Source: an uncultured Bacteroidales bacterium (GTDB lineage: Bacteria > Bacteroidota > Bacteroidia > Bacteroidales > P3). Taken from it: 46,318 nucleotides of DNA. The stretch is taken from contig CALUMK010000021.1 in assembly GCA_944321735.1 (NCBI GenBank), positions 1 through 46,318 on the forward strand, read 5' to 3'. The first letter of the stretch is position 1. Each line of letters begins with the position of its first letter. The notes beneath the pieces are model-generated. The model ran no database searches and had not been told where the DNA came from. It saw only the letters and a list, made by a program, of their open reading frames with translations. The position numbers were made by a program, and so were the translations under genes. Below are positions 27,901-35,698 of this stretch, piece by piece.

Positions 27901-29376
27901 ATCCGGGGCTCGTCTTGAAAATTGATGATTCATAGCCAAATCGAATTGCAACACATGCGCCTTGCCTTCACCCAAATCGATAAGCGGGCTAATCAGCCAA
28001 TTCTCCGTTTCATAGAAGAATTCGGCACAAGCTGCCGTATTCGTACCCCGCCGGTTGGCAAAAGAACCGCCTGTCCAGGTGGCGCCTCCGATGCCTTCGT
28101 AATCAAATACCGTATTCCCGCTCTCGGCGATACGGCCACCTCTGCCTTCCCAGCACGGGCTACCCAGCTGAGCCACTGTATAAGACCCTTCCTGCGTATA
28201 TTCTACATACGAGAATGAATTGGTAAAATCTTCATAGAACGGTGTCTCATACACTTCGCAAAGCGTGGAAAACGAAACCGGTTCGCTGCACCAGAGAGAA
28301 GTGTCCTCGGGGCAGTCGCCTTGCACGTAAAAGGCAAAAGTCGTCCCCGACGGCAAGTTCTCCAACGTATAAGGATTTTCCGTAACCCCCTCGATCAAAG
28401 TCCCTTCTCCTAAGCAGAATCCGTAAAGACCGTACTCAATATTCCAAGAGGCCGCCTCACCTTTGTCCACCCACGACAAAACCGCCGAATGCGCTGTCAC
28501 ATCGGAAACCGATAATGATTCCGGTGCAGGACAAGCGCTCAAGGTGGTAAAGGAGATTTTTGTTGACCAAATGGTTTTCTCGTTCCCGTAAACTGCCCGG
28601 ACACAGACTTCGTACTCTGTCCCGGATTCCAAACCGGATATCGTATATGTCGGAATCTCCACCTCTTCCACAGCCGCCGTCTCGGGATCAAAGCCCTTCG
28701 GCCCCCATGCAACCTCATAGCTGTCCGGAGCCCCGTACTCATCCCAATTCACCGTGGCCTGGCTGGATTCGATTGAATTATAAGGGACCTTCAGATTGGA
28801 AGGCAATAGCATGGGCTCGTCTCCAATATGGAAGAAATCTACGAATGTATTGGCTCCGCCATAATTACTGATTGCCTGAAGACGTACGTATGCGGCCTCT
28901 TTCGGCAAACTTTCCTGCCACAATTCGTAGCGGGTTCCGCAAAGGGCTGCAAGAATCGTGTCCCCAAGCATATTCCAATGCTCTCCATCTTCAGACCACT
29001 GAACCAACAGCCAAGGCCATTCTCCATCCATCGCCCATTGGCAACTATTATACCAAAGGAAGGTCACTTTGGGGTCTGCCATATCCGACACGTCGAACTG
29101 CGGCGAAGTCATGGTTCCCCGTACATATACATTATAATTAAAACAGTCGAACATGGCCGTATAGTTCCTCTCGTAAGGATAATACGGGCCGAACGAATAC
29201 CCTGGGTCTTGATACCACGCACCCGAAGATCCGACTTGAGCGGGATTCAGCACCCACCCTTCCGGCGGCCATGTTTCAAAACCCTCCTGAACAACAAATT
29301 CCCGTTCCTGCGCATTGGATAGGATCGGCAATAAGCCAAACAAGAACAAACAGAAAACAGACATCATCCTTTTCAT
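24946..29376 (-). CDS. Giant T9SS cargo protein with FN3, anchor-J and carboxypeptidase-like domains
   Basis: The protein has 1476 residues and a signal peptide (1-23, ends SNA-Q). Modules in order: choice-of-anchor-J (about 26-185), two FN3 (190-375), choice-of-anchor-J (375-590), CARDB-like (590-690), a beta module with YSYKGGNLVVMIQK (700-870), two carboxypeptidase-regulatory-like domains (870-1035), a domain resembling the triplicated one of the 2172-aa protein (about 1060-1230), an FN3-like stretch, and a T9SS CTD (from about 1400; WPNPASDY, DMQGRI, ASGIYVVEVW, ending KLVVER). The central order CARDB, beta module, two carboxypeptidase-like domains, repeat domain is the same as in the 2172-aa protein, so the two are related in design. 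Operator-like repeats lie upstream, and the TPR-HTH regulator gene is the next gene upstream on the same strand. Confidence 0.85.
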   Translation of the reverse strand: MKRMMSVFCLFLFGLLPILSNAQEREFVVQEGFETWPPEGWVLNPAQVGSSGAWYQDPGYSFGPYYPYERNYTAMFDCFNYNVYVRGTMTSPQFDVSDMADPKVTFLWYNSCQWAMDGEWPWLLVQWSEDGEHWNMLGDTILAALCGTRYELWQESLPKEAAYVRLQAISNYGGANTFVDFFHIGDEPMLLPSNLKVPYNSIESSQATVNWDEYGAPDSYEVAWGPKGFDPETAAVEEVEIPTYTISGLESGTEYEVCVRAVYGNEKTIWSTKISFTTLSACPAPESLSVSDVTAHSAVLSWVDKGEAASWNIEYGLYGFCLGEGTLIEGVTENPYTLENLPSGTTFAFYVQGDCPEDTSLWCSEPVSFSTLCEVYETPFYEDFTNSFSYVEYTQEGSYTVAQLGSPCWEGRGGRIAESGNTVFDYEGIGGATWTGGSFANRRGTNTAACAEFFYETENWLISPLIDLGEGKAHVLQFDLAMNHQFSRRAPDKVYDDDRFLVVISEDGGETWNAEGVIREYNNTGSEWVLGDVPFYGRTETIDLSAYSGEVRIGFYVESPESNGVVALSIDNVSVREPVASYLSALYVEAPEFPWVNQPNEVTVFVQNNGTATQKDYTVELLGGSDSVLASVRVSEPVYAEEILPVKLDWIPEQTGNYELRARVVFDNEVFEEKLVSFPVESYAVSQETRIADLGDGYVRSWDTPLSYFYPSSTSQTIYLSEEIGRVGVITALRYQYNYSNAHGLTPIKIWMGETDKDEFASAMDWLPTESMTLVYDGHIDTIEGEGNLLFRMQQPYSYKGGNLVVMIQKMDEIPTPTMYSSGDEMWHTEVGANRVLFSLSASSSDTPDTDNGNLQTRRPNTAILIDSMSAGKLQGQVTDLEGNALADAKIYLDGTALSATSNAEGFYEIPMLLPDTYTVKAEKFGYTDTSVSNVVISDVEIKVVDLVMRPLPRYRLTGTVKTALGEPLRNAEIHLNGYEDYEASSISDGSYSIYDVYGTKEYTLSVSYPGYETFDTVFTVNGDMQVDVALMELLLPAVGLRAELQGEGESVILRWENPSEMTSEWFALDDGSDENGMSVMPYQEISMGNLYANSRNLYIDAVEVFGSLHEQNDDDTVYVDIYDQYRACVGTSNGFVIPDEGSVQVQFPYMVNVDADYYVMVRWPADRENYTNYLSADEDGEYADDSLSYYVQRDGTWLNMVRDMAAPPMVFMLRPHIYYKDASKVQTLASGMMPKRAESFSLWHLQPGSESVQDSWQSLTESPTTATSMEDPSWASYEMGSEHKYAVQVHYTGDYASPMAFSKEVVREKLAMPSNLKVIPGATTWFRWDAPVDATPLSYGLLIDGDMLYVATSTTYSVEGLSVGQHRVELFAQYQSGRSASLSEDFEIEDAANGARPEASILLWPNPASDYCQVAASLDMTEIRLFDMQGRILCSQEVTGRQCELDVASLASGIYVVEVWNGQRSIGRIKLVVER

Positions 29377-29419
29377 AACCGTAAGTTTTTAGTTAATACT
29401 CCATGGAAAAACTTTCTGT

Positions 29420-29512
29420 TTGCTATATTAGCAATAAGCATCCAGCCCTATAGGAATCCCATGGTAACAGAAAGGATACATTTACAAAAACTACGTTTAC
29501 AAAAAGGATACA
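29420..29512 (-). promoter_or_regulatory. Palindrome and direct repeats upstream of the 1476-aa cargo gene
   Basis: TTGCTA-TAT-TAGCAA is a perfect inverted repeat at 29420-29434, 44 bp before the ATG. Further upstream are two copies of AAAGGATACA (29471-29480, 29503-29512; 32-bp period) and two of TTTACAAAAA (29481-29490, 29496-29505; 15-bp period). No good TAnnTTTG box is visible. Together this looks like a regulated, perhaps activator-dependent, upstream region; the TPR-HTH protein encoded next door is a candidate binder. Confidence 0.4.
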
Positions 29513-29628
29513 AAAAATCATTCACCACTATAAAACAGACAATTAAATAAAATCAATACAGATACCTTATTACGTTTTCTTGACATACACAAAATCAAAA
29601 AAAGGATTATCGCCTCGAAAAAAAACAT

Positions 29629-31443
29629 CTAATAACGGGACAAGAATTCGGACAAAGATTCCGACTTTTGCGTCAATCCAAGCTTCCTCCTCAAACGAAC
29701 CCTGGCGATTCGGACAGAGTTAGGATCCTGATTCATAATCATCGCAATCTCTTTGGTGCTAAGATTCAATTTTATGAATGCGCAAAGCCTCTTTTCCGAA
29801 TGCGTCAGCCGAGGATAATCCTGCTGCAAACGCTCAAAGAAACGCTGATGCATCTGGGAAAACGAGGCTTCAAACTCAGCCAGCATATTGGAATTGAGGG
29901 AACGCCTCATTTTCCATATCAAAGGAGACAAAGCCTGCCGCTCCTTATCTGGCATCTTGTCTCCATGGCTGACAAGCTCCTTGATCGTATCCTTTAAAAC
30001 CTCGTCCTTAGCCATACGGAGCATCACTTCGTTCACCAATTCCTTCTCTTTCAATTCCAATTCATCTTTCAAGGCCTGCTCTTCCAACTGGCGGTTCTTC
30101 AACTCCACTTTTTTCTTCTTATAGTAAAACAGGACCACGATAATGCCAAAGGAAAGAACCAAGAAGCAAATCGTGAAACCATATGTGTACCTGTTCATTT
30201 GATTCCGCATCTCCAACTCCCGGTTCTTGTATTCGAAATCTATGCGTTGGCGGGCCAATTCAAATTCAGACTGAAGCAATTGCCGCCGAGTCTGCCGTTC
30301 ATTTTCCTCCATGTTGGCCTGCCGTACCAGCTCCAAGTATTGTTTCAACGAAACGTAAGCCTCTTCCATATTGCCGGCACAATCGTTCAATGTGCTTTTC
30401 ATCCCAATAGCCTCCATCTGGATCAAGCGGTTCTTAGAATCCTCCACCGTGCGCATGGCCGAATCAATCAAGGCTAACGCCCCCTCATAATCAGATTGCT
30501 TTTCCAGAACAGCCGCCTTTTCCATCCATATCCGCGCCCTGAGATCCATTTCGCCAAAACGCCTGCTCGCTTCCAATCCTTTATCCAGACACCGCATGGC
30601 CGAAACCAAGTCCCCTTCCAGATTATAGGCCTTTCCCAACAGATAATAGGTATTGGATAATTCATAATTGCCTTCGGAAACATTTGAGATTTTCAATGCC
30701 GAATCCAAAAGCGCCACCGCCGAATCGACCTGTCCCAAACCGATATAGCAAGACGCCATGTTGGCTAAGGTCAACGGATAAACATCCGGGGGAAGGATAT
30801 GCATCCGTTCCAGATTCTGCCTGAACAAGGGCAATGCCGCCGCATTTTCCCCCAATGTCTTATAGATCAAAGCCGTATTATTCAATACGTAGGCATCAAA
30901 CATCGAATCTCCCACTGCATTATTCAGATTCCGTGCCGTTTCATTGGCCTCCAATGCTTTCTGCAAATCTCCCAATGAATACCAGTACGAACCCATTGCA
31001 AAATAAACCTTGATTTCAACCTTCTCCAATTCAGCTCGTTCCGAACCGTCCTTTCCCGACGTGCAGCAACCTAAAGCCTGGGCATAATACAACAACGATT
31101 GCTCCCAATCATCTGTCATCATGAAATAAATCCCGGCCAAATAATAAGAGTATGCTTTCTGATACAACGAGGCTCCTGCATTCACAGCAGGCAGCAAGGA
31201 TTCCGTAAGCAACTCCCCATAATCGTAACCCTCCCTGTTCCGTTGCAAATATTCTATGGCAGAAATCAGATTATCCACATAATCGCCCTTTGCCGCATTT
31301 CCCAAAACTTCATACATGGAATCCGGCAATACCCGGTTGAGCCGAAGTTCCTCTCCTCCAGCCTCCGATGCATAAAGAGAGACCGACAGCAGCAAGAAAA
31401 TGAGAAAGAATCCTGCTAATCTCCGGTTATTTGCGTCCTTCAT
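29629..31443 (-). CDS. TPR-transmembrane-HTH (LuxR-like) regulator
   Basis: From ATG 31443 the protein has 604 residues. A signal-anchor sequence (LAGFFLIFLLLSVSLYA) leads into a periplasmic region of tetratricopeptide-like helices. A transmembrane helix (about 417-438, FTICFLVLSFGIIVVLFYY) and a charged coiled coil follow, and the C-terminus is a LuxR-like helix-turn-helix (LSTKEIAMIMNQDPNSVRIA, about 560-580). This topology of a periplasmic sensor joined to a cytoplasmic DNA-binding domain is common in Bacteroidota. The frame extends upstream to 31629, but that would overlap tgt, so the start at 31443 (or ATG 31452) fits better. It is the gene immediately before the minus-strand cargo genes, in the same orientation; control of them is inference from position. 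No terminator hairpin follows it. Confidence 0.8.
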   Translation of the reverse strand: MKDANNRRLAGFFLIFLLLSVSLYASEAGGEELRLNRVLPDSMYEVLGNAAKGDYVDNLISAIEYLQRNREGYDYGELLTESLLPAVNAGASLYQKAYSYYLAGIYFMMTDDWEQSLLYYAQALGCCTSGKDGSERAELEKVEIKVYFAMGSYWYSLGDLQKALEANETARNLNNAVGDSMFDAYVLNNTALIYKTLGENAAALPLFRQNLERMHILPPDVYPLTLANMASCYIGLGQVDSAVALLDSALKISNVSEGNYELSNTYYLLGKAYNLEGDLVSAMRCLDKGLEASRRFGEMDLRARIWMEKAAVLEKQSDYEGALALIDSAMRTVEDSKNRLIQMEAIGMKSTLNDCAGNMEEAYVSLKQYLELVRQANMEENERQTRRQLLQSEFELARQRIDFEYKNRELEMRNQMNRYTYGFTICFLVLSFGIIVVLFYYKKKKVELKNRQLEEQALKDELELKEKELVNEVMLRMAKDEVLKDTIKELVSHGDKMPDKERQALSPLIWKMRRSLNSNMLAEFEASFSQMHQRFFERLQQDYPRLTHSEKRLCAFIKLNLSTKEIAMIMNQDPNSVRIARVRLRRKLGLTQKSESLSEFLSRY

Positions 31444-31535
31444 AATCCACATGTAGCTTATTTCCCGTCCGGTCTTGCACAATCCTCGTTTTGCTACCGC
31501 ACACTCCGCGCCCAGCCTGACAGGATCCTTCCGTA

Positions 31536-32672
31536 TCACAAGCGTTGCATCACTTTTCCCACCATCGAAGCTTTCCAAACTGAAAAATCCCCTTGCAATA
31601 TATGTTTCCGAGCCTCGCCCACCAGCCATAAATAAAACGCCAGATTGTGCAGGCTGGCCACCATCGCTGCCAAGTATTCCTGAGAATGGAAAAGATGCCG
31701 CAGATACGCCTTGGTATAAAGACTGTCCACATAGCTGGCTCCATCCTCTTCAATCGGAGAAAAATCCTCCGCCCACTTCTTGTTTTTCATGTTCATGATA
31801 CCGTTCTTGGTGAACAACATCGCGTTGCGCCCGTTGCGGGTCGGCATCACGCAGTCGAACATATCCACCCCTTGGGATATCCCTTCCAGAATATTTTCCG
31901 GCGTGCCCACCCCCATCAGGTAACGGGGCTTCCCCTTGGGCAAAATGCCGCAAACCAGCTCTGTCAATTCGTACATGTCCTCCTTAGGCTCGCCCACCGA
32001 TAGCCCACCGATAGCGCAGCCCCCGGCCACTTCCACCGAAGCTACTTTTTCAGCCGAAATCCGCCTCAAATCACGATAGGTGCTGCCTTGGACAATCGGG
32101 AACAAAGCCTGCTCATAGCCATAGACCGGCTCAGTCTCCACAAAACGCTTCACGCAACGATCCAGCCAGGCATGGGTCATTTCCATCGAAGCCTTGGCAT
32201 ACTTGTATTCACACGGATAAGGGGTGCATTCGTCAAAGGCCATCATGATGTCCGCCCCGATTACCCGCTCTATATCCATCACTTTCTCTGGAGTGAACAG
32301 ATGCTTTGACCCGTCGATATGCGAACGGAACTCCACGCCGTGTTCGGCATGGATTTTCCGGGTTCCCGACAAGGAATAGACCTGGAATCCCCCGCTATCG
32401 GTCAGCATCGGCCGGTTCCAGGCATTGAACTTCTGGATGCCGCCCGCCGCCTTGATCACATCCAGCCCCGGCCTGAGATACAAATGATAGGTATTGCCCA
32501 AGATAATCTGCGCCTTCACATCCTGTGCCAAATCTGTCACTTGAACAGCCTTGACAGACCCCACCGTGCCTACCGGCATGAAAATAGGAGTCTGTATCTC
32601 GCCATGAGCCGTTTTGATCAATCCGGCCCGAGCATTACTGCCGGAATCTTGCGCCTGAAGGGTAAACTGCAT
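31536..32672 (-). CDS. tgt: tRNA-guanine(34) transglycosylase (queuosine biosynthesis)
   Basis: This 378-residue enzyme exchanges guanine-34 for a queuine precursor (preQ1) in tRNAs with GUN anticodons. Family motifs are clear: LGNTYHLYLRPG, LTDSGGFQV (Asp92), FDECTPYP, and GVDMFDCVMPTRN with the expected nucleophile Asp270. The structural zinc site is altered: where E. coli Tgt has the C-x-C-x-x-C ligands this protein reads GASYVD (about 311-316), while the later His (SLHNL, His342) remains. I recall the same replacement in Bacteroides Tgt, so it is probably a lineage feature rather than damage. It is divergent from the GT2-like operon across 207 bp. A weak TATCTTCG box lies upstream (32737-32744). 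Confidence 0.95.
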   Translation of the reverse strand: MQFTLQAQDSGSNARAGLIKTAHGEIQTPIFMPVGTVGSVKAVQVTDLAQDVKAQIILGNTYHLYLRPGLDVIKAAGGIQKFNAWNRPMLTDSGGFQVYSLSGTRKIHAEHGVEFRSHIDGSKHLFTPEKVMDIERVIGADIMMAFDECTPYPCEYKYAKASMEMTHAWLDRCVKRFVETEPVYGYEQALFPIVQGSTYRDLRRISAEKVASVEVAGGCAIGGLSVGEPKEDMYELTELVCGILPKGKPRYLMGVGTPENILEGISQGVDMFDCVMPTRNGRNAMLFTKNGIMNMKNKKWAEDFSPIEEDGASYVDSLYTKAYLRHLFHSQEYLAAMVASLHNLAFYLWLVGEARKHILQGDFSVWKASMVGKVMQRL

Positions 32673-32819
32673 TTCTCTGTTTTATAAAGTGCGACGTATC
32701 AACAATGTACCGGCAAAAAGCCTTCCATACGAAACGCGAAGATACGCAAATGAGCCTGATTCGCCACCATAGCCCCCCGCCTAGTGTTACGCCTCAAGCC
32801 GCCGAAAACGGATTTTGAT

Positions 32820-32827
32820 TACTTTTG
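32820..32827 (+). promoter_or_regulatory. -7 box upstream of the GT2-like/ECF/LptG operon
   Basis: TACTTTTG fits TAnnTTTG and lies 52 bp before the ATG at 32880. No TTTG is found 19-21 bases upstream, so the promoter is either weak or relies on another factor. Confidence 0.4.
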
Positions 32828-32879
32828 CACCCTTTTCGTGCCATGCGGTCACTACCGGCATTTGTGAAAATCTTTTGTC

Positions 32880-34028
32880 ATGGAATTCAGATTCGAACCT
32901 TCGTTTTGGGAATATATGCTATTGGCAATCCTGCTGCTTGCCGCAATAGGGACATTCCTTTTCCAATTCAAGATATACCGCATCATTCCCCTGTACACAC
33001 CTCCCAGTCCCAAAGCAACAAAACAGGGAGTTTCCGTAATACTTTCCGGCAAGAACCATTATGAATCCCTCAAACAGAATCTGGAATTCTGGCTTAAGCA
33101 GGATTACCCGGAATTCGAAGTCATCGTGGTACACGAAAGAACCGATGAGGAAACCCACCATCTCCTGGAATCCATGGCGCGTAAATATCCCATGCTCAGG
33201 GAAGTTAACGCCAATCAGAGCATAAACTTCTTCGACGAGGAAAAGTTTTCCCTCTCCATCGGAGTCCGAGCGGCCCGGTACGACTGCGTCATTCTCACCA
33301 CGCCGGTGTACCGTCCTGTCTCAAGCTGCTGCATCGATTCCATGCAAGCTGCGTTCGGCAACGGAGTCAATGCCGTCATTGGACGGGTCGTCAGCCAAAA
33401 CGCCCCCAAGAAAATCTGTTCTTTCCGACATTTCCTAGAAGCAAGAAGACGTTTGGAATATATCGGATTCGCACTCCAGGGAAAAGCCTTTACAGCCGAA
33501 CGCAAACTGGTTGCTTATCGCAAAAACTTTTTTCTGGAACACCAAGGATACACCGGAAGTTACGCGATAGAAACCGGGGAATTCGACCTGCTGGCCAAAC
33601 ACATCAAGGCGAGCGGCAACGTTTGCGTGCAAATCGCCGCCGAAGCCACCGTAATCCCGGTCACTGCCCTGCCAGTAACAGCCGTCAAAGCCGAAAAAGC
33701 GTACCAGAACATCCTGTCCTGCCAGCAGACCCCTGCTTCCGGAATCATTCGAGCCTACCATATCCTTAATTCCTTGATCCTAATTACTTTTCTTGCAGGC
33801 TGCATCCTCTTCGGATTCCAAATCGGCCAAACCGGGACAGAATCTTTCCCCGGCTGGTTCTGTTACTTCCTAGGTATCGGTGTCCTCCATTTCGGCTACC
33901 AGGCCTTCTCCATGCAAAAGGCAGGAAACAAACTGCAAAGCGGATTGTTTTGGTTCGCAATACCCGTATATGGATTTTTATATATATCTTTGTTGTTTGC
34001 CCTCCTAGCAAGGATTAGACAAAGATGA
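32880..34028 (+). CDS. GT2-like membrane protein with degenerate catalytic motifs
   Basis: The protein has 382 residues: one N-terminal transmembrane helix (about 12-32), a GT-A-like domain (50-270) and three C-terminal hydrophobic helices (about 298-378). The fold is recognisable from VSVILSGKNHYESLKQNL, QDYPEFEVIVVHERTDEET and VAYRKNFF. The residues expected for catalysis are replaced: the usual TDADCxPxS reads LTTPVYRPVS, the GVGRN-L-AYRK segment reads TAERKLVAYRK, and the GDDDLFV segment reads ETGEFDLLAKH. The loss of all Asp clusters in an otherwise intact gene suggests a non-catalytic homologue, or unusual chemistry. Its stop overlaps the start of the ECF sigma gene (ATGA), so translation of the two is coupled. 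This pairing could mean a membrane partner for the sigma factor, which is inference. By default it would be annotated glycosyltransferase family 2. Confidence 0.75.
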   Translation: MEFRFEPSFWEYMLLAILLLAAIGTFLFQFKIYRIIPLYTPPSPKATKQGVSVILSGKNHYESLKQNLEFWLKQDYPEFEVIVVHERTDEETHHLLESMARKYPMLREVNANQSINFFDEEKFSLSIGVRAARYDCVILTTPVYRPVSSCCIDSMQAAFGNGVNAVIGRVVSQNAPKKICSFRHFLEARRRLEYIGFALQGKAFTAERKLVAYRKNFFLEHQGYTGSYAIETGEFDLLAKHIKASGNVCVQIAAEATVIPVTALPVTAVKAEKAYQNILSCQQTPASGIIRAYHILNSLILITFLAGCILFGFQIGQTGTESFPGWFCYFLGIGVLHFGYQAFSMQKAGNKLQSGLFWFAIPVYGFLYISLLFALLARIRQR

Positions 34029-34609
34029 CAGACAAGGACGAAGACCGGCAGCTAATAAAGCGCATCCTGGAAGACAACAGCCAAAGCGCTTGCACTCGTC
34101 TGGTCAACAAATACCATGGCCCGCTCTTCCAGTTCATGCTGGAACGTCTTCGCATGGAAACCGAAACCGAAGATTTACTGCAAGAAGTCTTCACCAAGGT
34201 ATTCAACAATCTGGCATCTTACAACCCTCGCTACGCATTCAGCACTTGGCTATACAATATTGCCAACCACAGCTGCATTGATTTCCTGCGCAAACAAGGG
34301 AAGAATTCCGGCACAGAAAAGGCGCTCGTTTCAGCGTATATTTCCCCTGAATCTTCCCGTATGGATCAGGAAATCCTGAACGAGGAACCCCGTGCGTCCG
34401 AACAACGCCAGCTCAGGGCCGAAGACATGCTTGCCCTCCTTCCGGAACGGTATCAGCAGGTCTTTGAAATGAGATATATAGAGAAGCTCAAATACAGGGA
34501 GATTGCCGCCAAGACAGGCATCCCGATGGGGACAATCAAGACATATCTGTTCAGGGCAAAAGCCGCCCTGAATACAAACGCAAAAAAAGCCGACCAAAAA
34601 GATGCGTAA
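34025..34609 (+). CDS. ECF-type sigma-70 family RNA polymerase sigma factor
   Basis: The product has 194 residues with two sigma regions. Region 2 (about 17-85) contains EDLLQEVFTKVFNNLASY and FSTWLYNIANHSCIDFLRK. Region 4 (about 136-187) contains LPERYQQVFEMRYIEKLKYREIA and a GIPMGTIKTYLFRAKAAL helix-turn-helix. It should direct RNA polymerase to a small regulon; the targets are not readable here. The gene overlaps the GT2-like gene by 4 bp and the LptF/LptG gene by 8 bp. No anti-sigma gene of a recognisable type is adjacent. Confidence 0.9.
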   Translation: MTDKDEDRQLIKRILEDNSQSACTRLVNKYHGPLFQFMLERLRMETETEDLLQEVFTKVFNNLASYNPRYAFSTWLYNIANHSCIDFLRKQGKNSGTEKALVSAYISPESSRMDQEILNEEPRASEQRQLRAEDMLALLPERYQQVFEMRYIEKLKYREIAAKTGIPMGTIKTYLFRAKAALNTNAKKADQKDA

Positions 34610-35678
34610 ATTAGACTGGTACATCATCAAAAAGTTCCTGGGCTCTTTTTTCTTGTCCATTGCACTGATTATTGTCATTGTAGTGGTGTTCGACATTTCT
34701 GAAAAACTGGGACATTTCCTGGAAAAAGATGCTCCGTTAAAGGCTATCGTCTTTGACTATTACGTCAATTTCATTCCTTACTTCGTCAATATGTTCAGTT
34801 CGCTGTTCATATTCATCTCTGTCATTTTTTTCACCTCCCGTCTGGCGCAAAACACGGAAATCGTCCCCATGCTCAGTTCGGGTATCAGCTTTTACCGCTT
34901 GATGGTACCCTACATCCTCTGCGCGGTTTTCATCGGCATTCTCAATCTGCTTCTAGCCAACTTCGTGATTCCGGATGTCAACAAAGAGCGGATCGCGTTC
35001 GAACGAACCTATGTAAAGAAACCTTACCAGAGTACCAACACCAACATTCATATCCAGTTCGATAGCAACACTTACTATTATGTGGAGAGTTTCGACCTCC
35101 GCTCCAATGTAGGTTACCGCTTCACCCGCGAAGTCATCGAAAACAATCGTCTCCAGGAGAAACTCAGCTCGCAGAACATCCGATACGACTCCACAAAAAA
35201 CATGTGGAAACTGGTATCTTACGTTGACCGCAAATTAGAGGCCGACAGCGAAATAGTGGTAAAGGGCAACTACAAGGAAATGGAGTTGCCTATCCGTCCC
35301 TTGGACTTTGCCGCAGACTACACTAAAGTGGACGAACAAAATTTCAAGGAACTGAACGAACTGATAGAGAAAGAGAAGCTCCGGGGCAGCAGCTTGGTTG
35401 TTTACTACCGGTACGAACGTATCCAGCGGTTCCTGCATCCCCTCACAGCCGTGATCCTAACTTTGATCGGCTTGGCTTTGTCTTCGCACAAGACACGGCA
35501 GGGGATTGGAAAGAACTTAGCCATAGGCATCGCATTAGCGTTCACTTTCATCCTGTTCCTTCAAATGGCCAAAGTATTTGCCACCTCAGGATCAATGCCC
35601 GTCTGGATGGCAGCCATGACGCCCATCATCATCTATGGCCTCATTGCCGCCTACCTGATAAAAATAGCACCCAAATAA
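34602..35678 (+). CDS. LptF/LptG family permease (LPS transport)
   Basis: The protein has 358 residues. Three N-terminal transmembrane helices (about 14-32, 53-78, 97-120), a periplasmic beta-jellyroll region (125-270) and three C-terminal helices (280-352) match the YjgP/YjgQ family. These permeases pair with the LptB ATPase to extract lipopolysaccharide from the inner membrane. The N-terminal WYIIKKFLGSFF and TSRLAQNTEIVPMLSSGISF motifs are typical. LptF and LptG cannot be told apart with confidence. Its start lies inside the sigma factor gene, so translation is coupled to it. The GH3 gene follows after 20 bp. Confidence 0.9.
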   Translation: MRKLDWYIIKKFLGSFFLSIALIIVIVVVFDISEKLGHFLEKDAPLKAIVFDYYVNFIPYFVNMFSSLFIFISVIFFTSRLAQNTEIVPMLSSGISFYRLMVPYILCAVFIGILNLLLANFVIPDVNKERIAFERTYVKKPYQSTNTNIHIQFDSNTYYYVESFDLRSNVGYRFTREVIENNRLQEKLSSQNIRYDSTKNMWKLVSYVDRKLEADSEIVVKGNYKEMELPIRPLDFAADYTKVDEQNFKELNELIEKEKLRGSSLVVYYRYERIQRFLHPLTAVILTLIGLALSSHKTRQGIGKNLAIGIALAFTFILFLQMAKVFATSGSMPVWMAAMTPIIIYGLIAAYLIKIAPK

Positions 35679-35698
35679 ACCCAGCAATATCCCGGAGG

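Noticed and set aside
31444-31629. N-terminal extension of the TPR-HTH regulator
   Set aside because: It would overlap the end of tgt and place a hydrophilic stretch before the signal-anchor; starts at 31443 or 31452 fit better.
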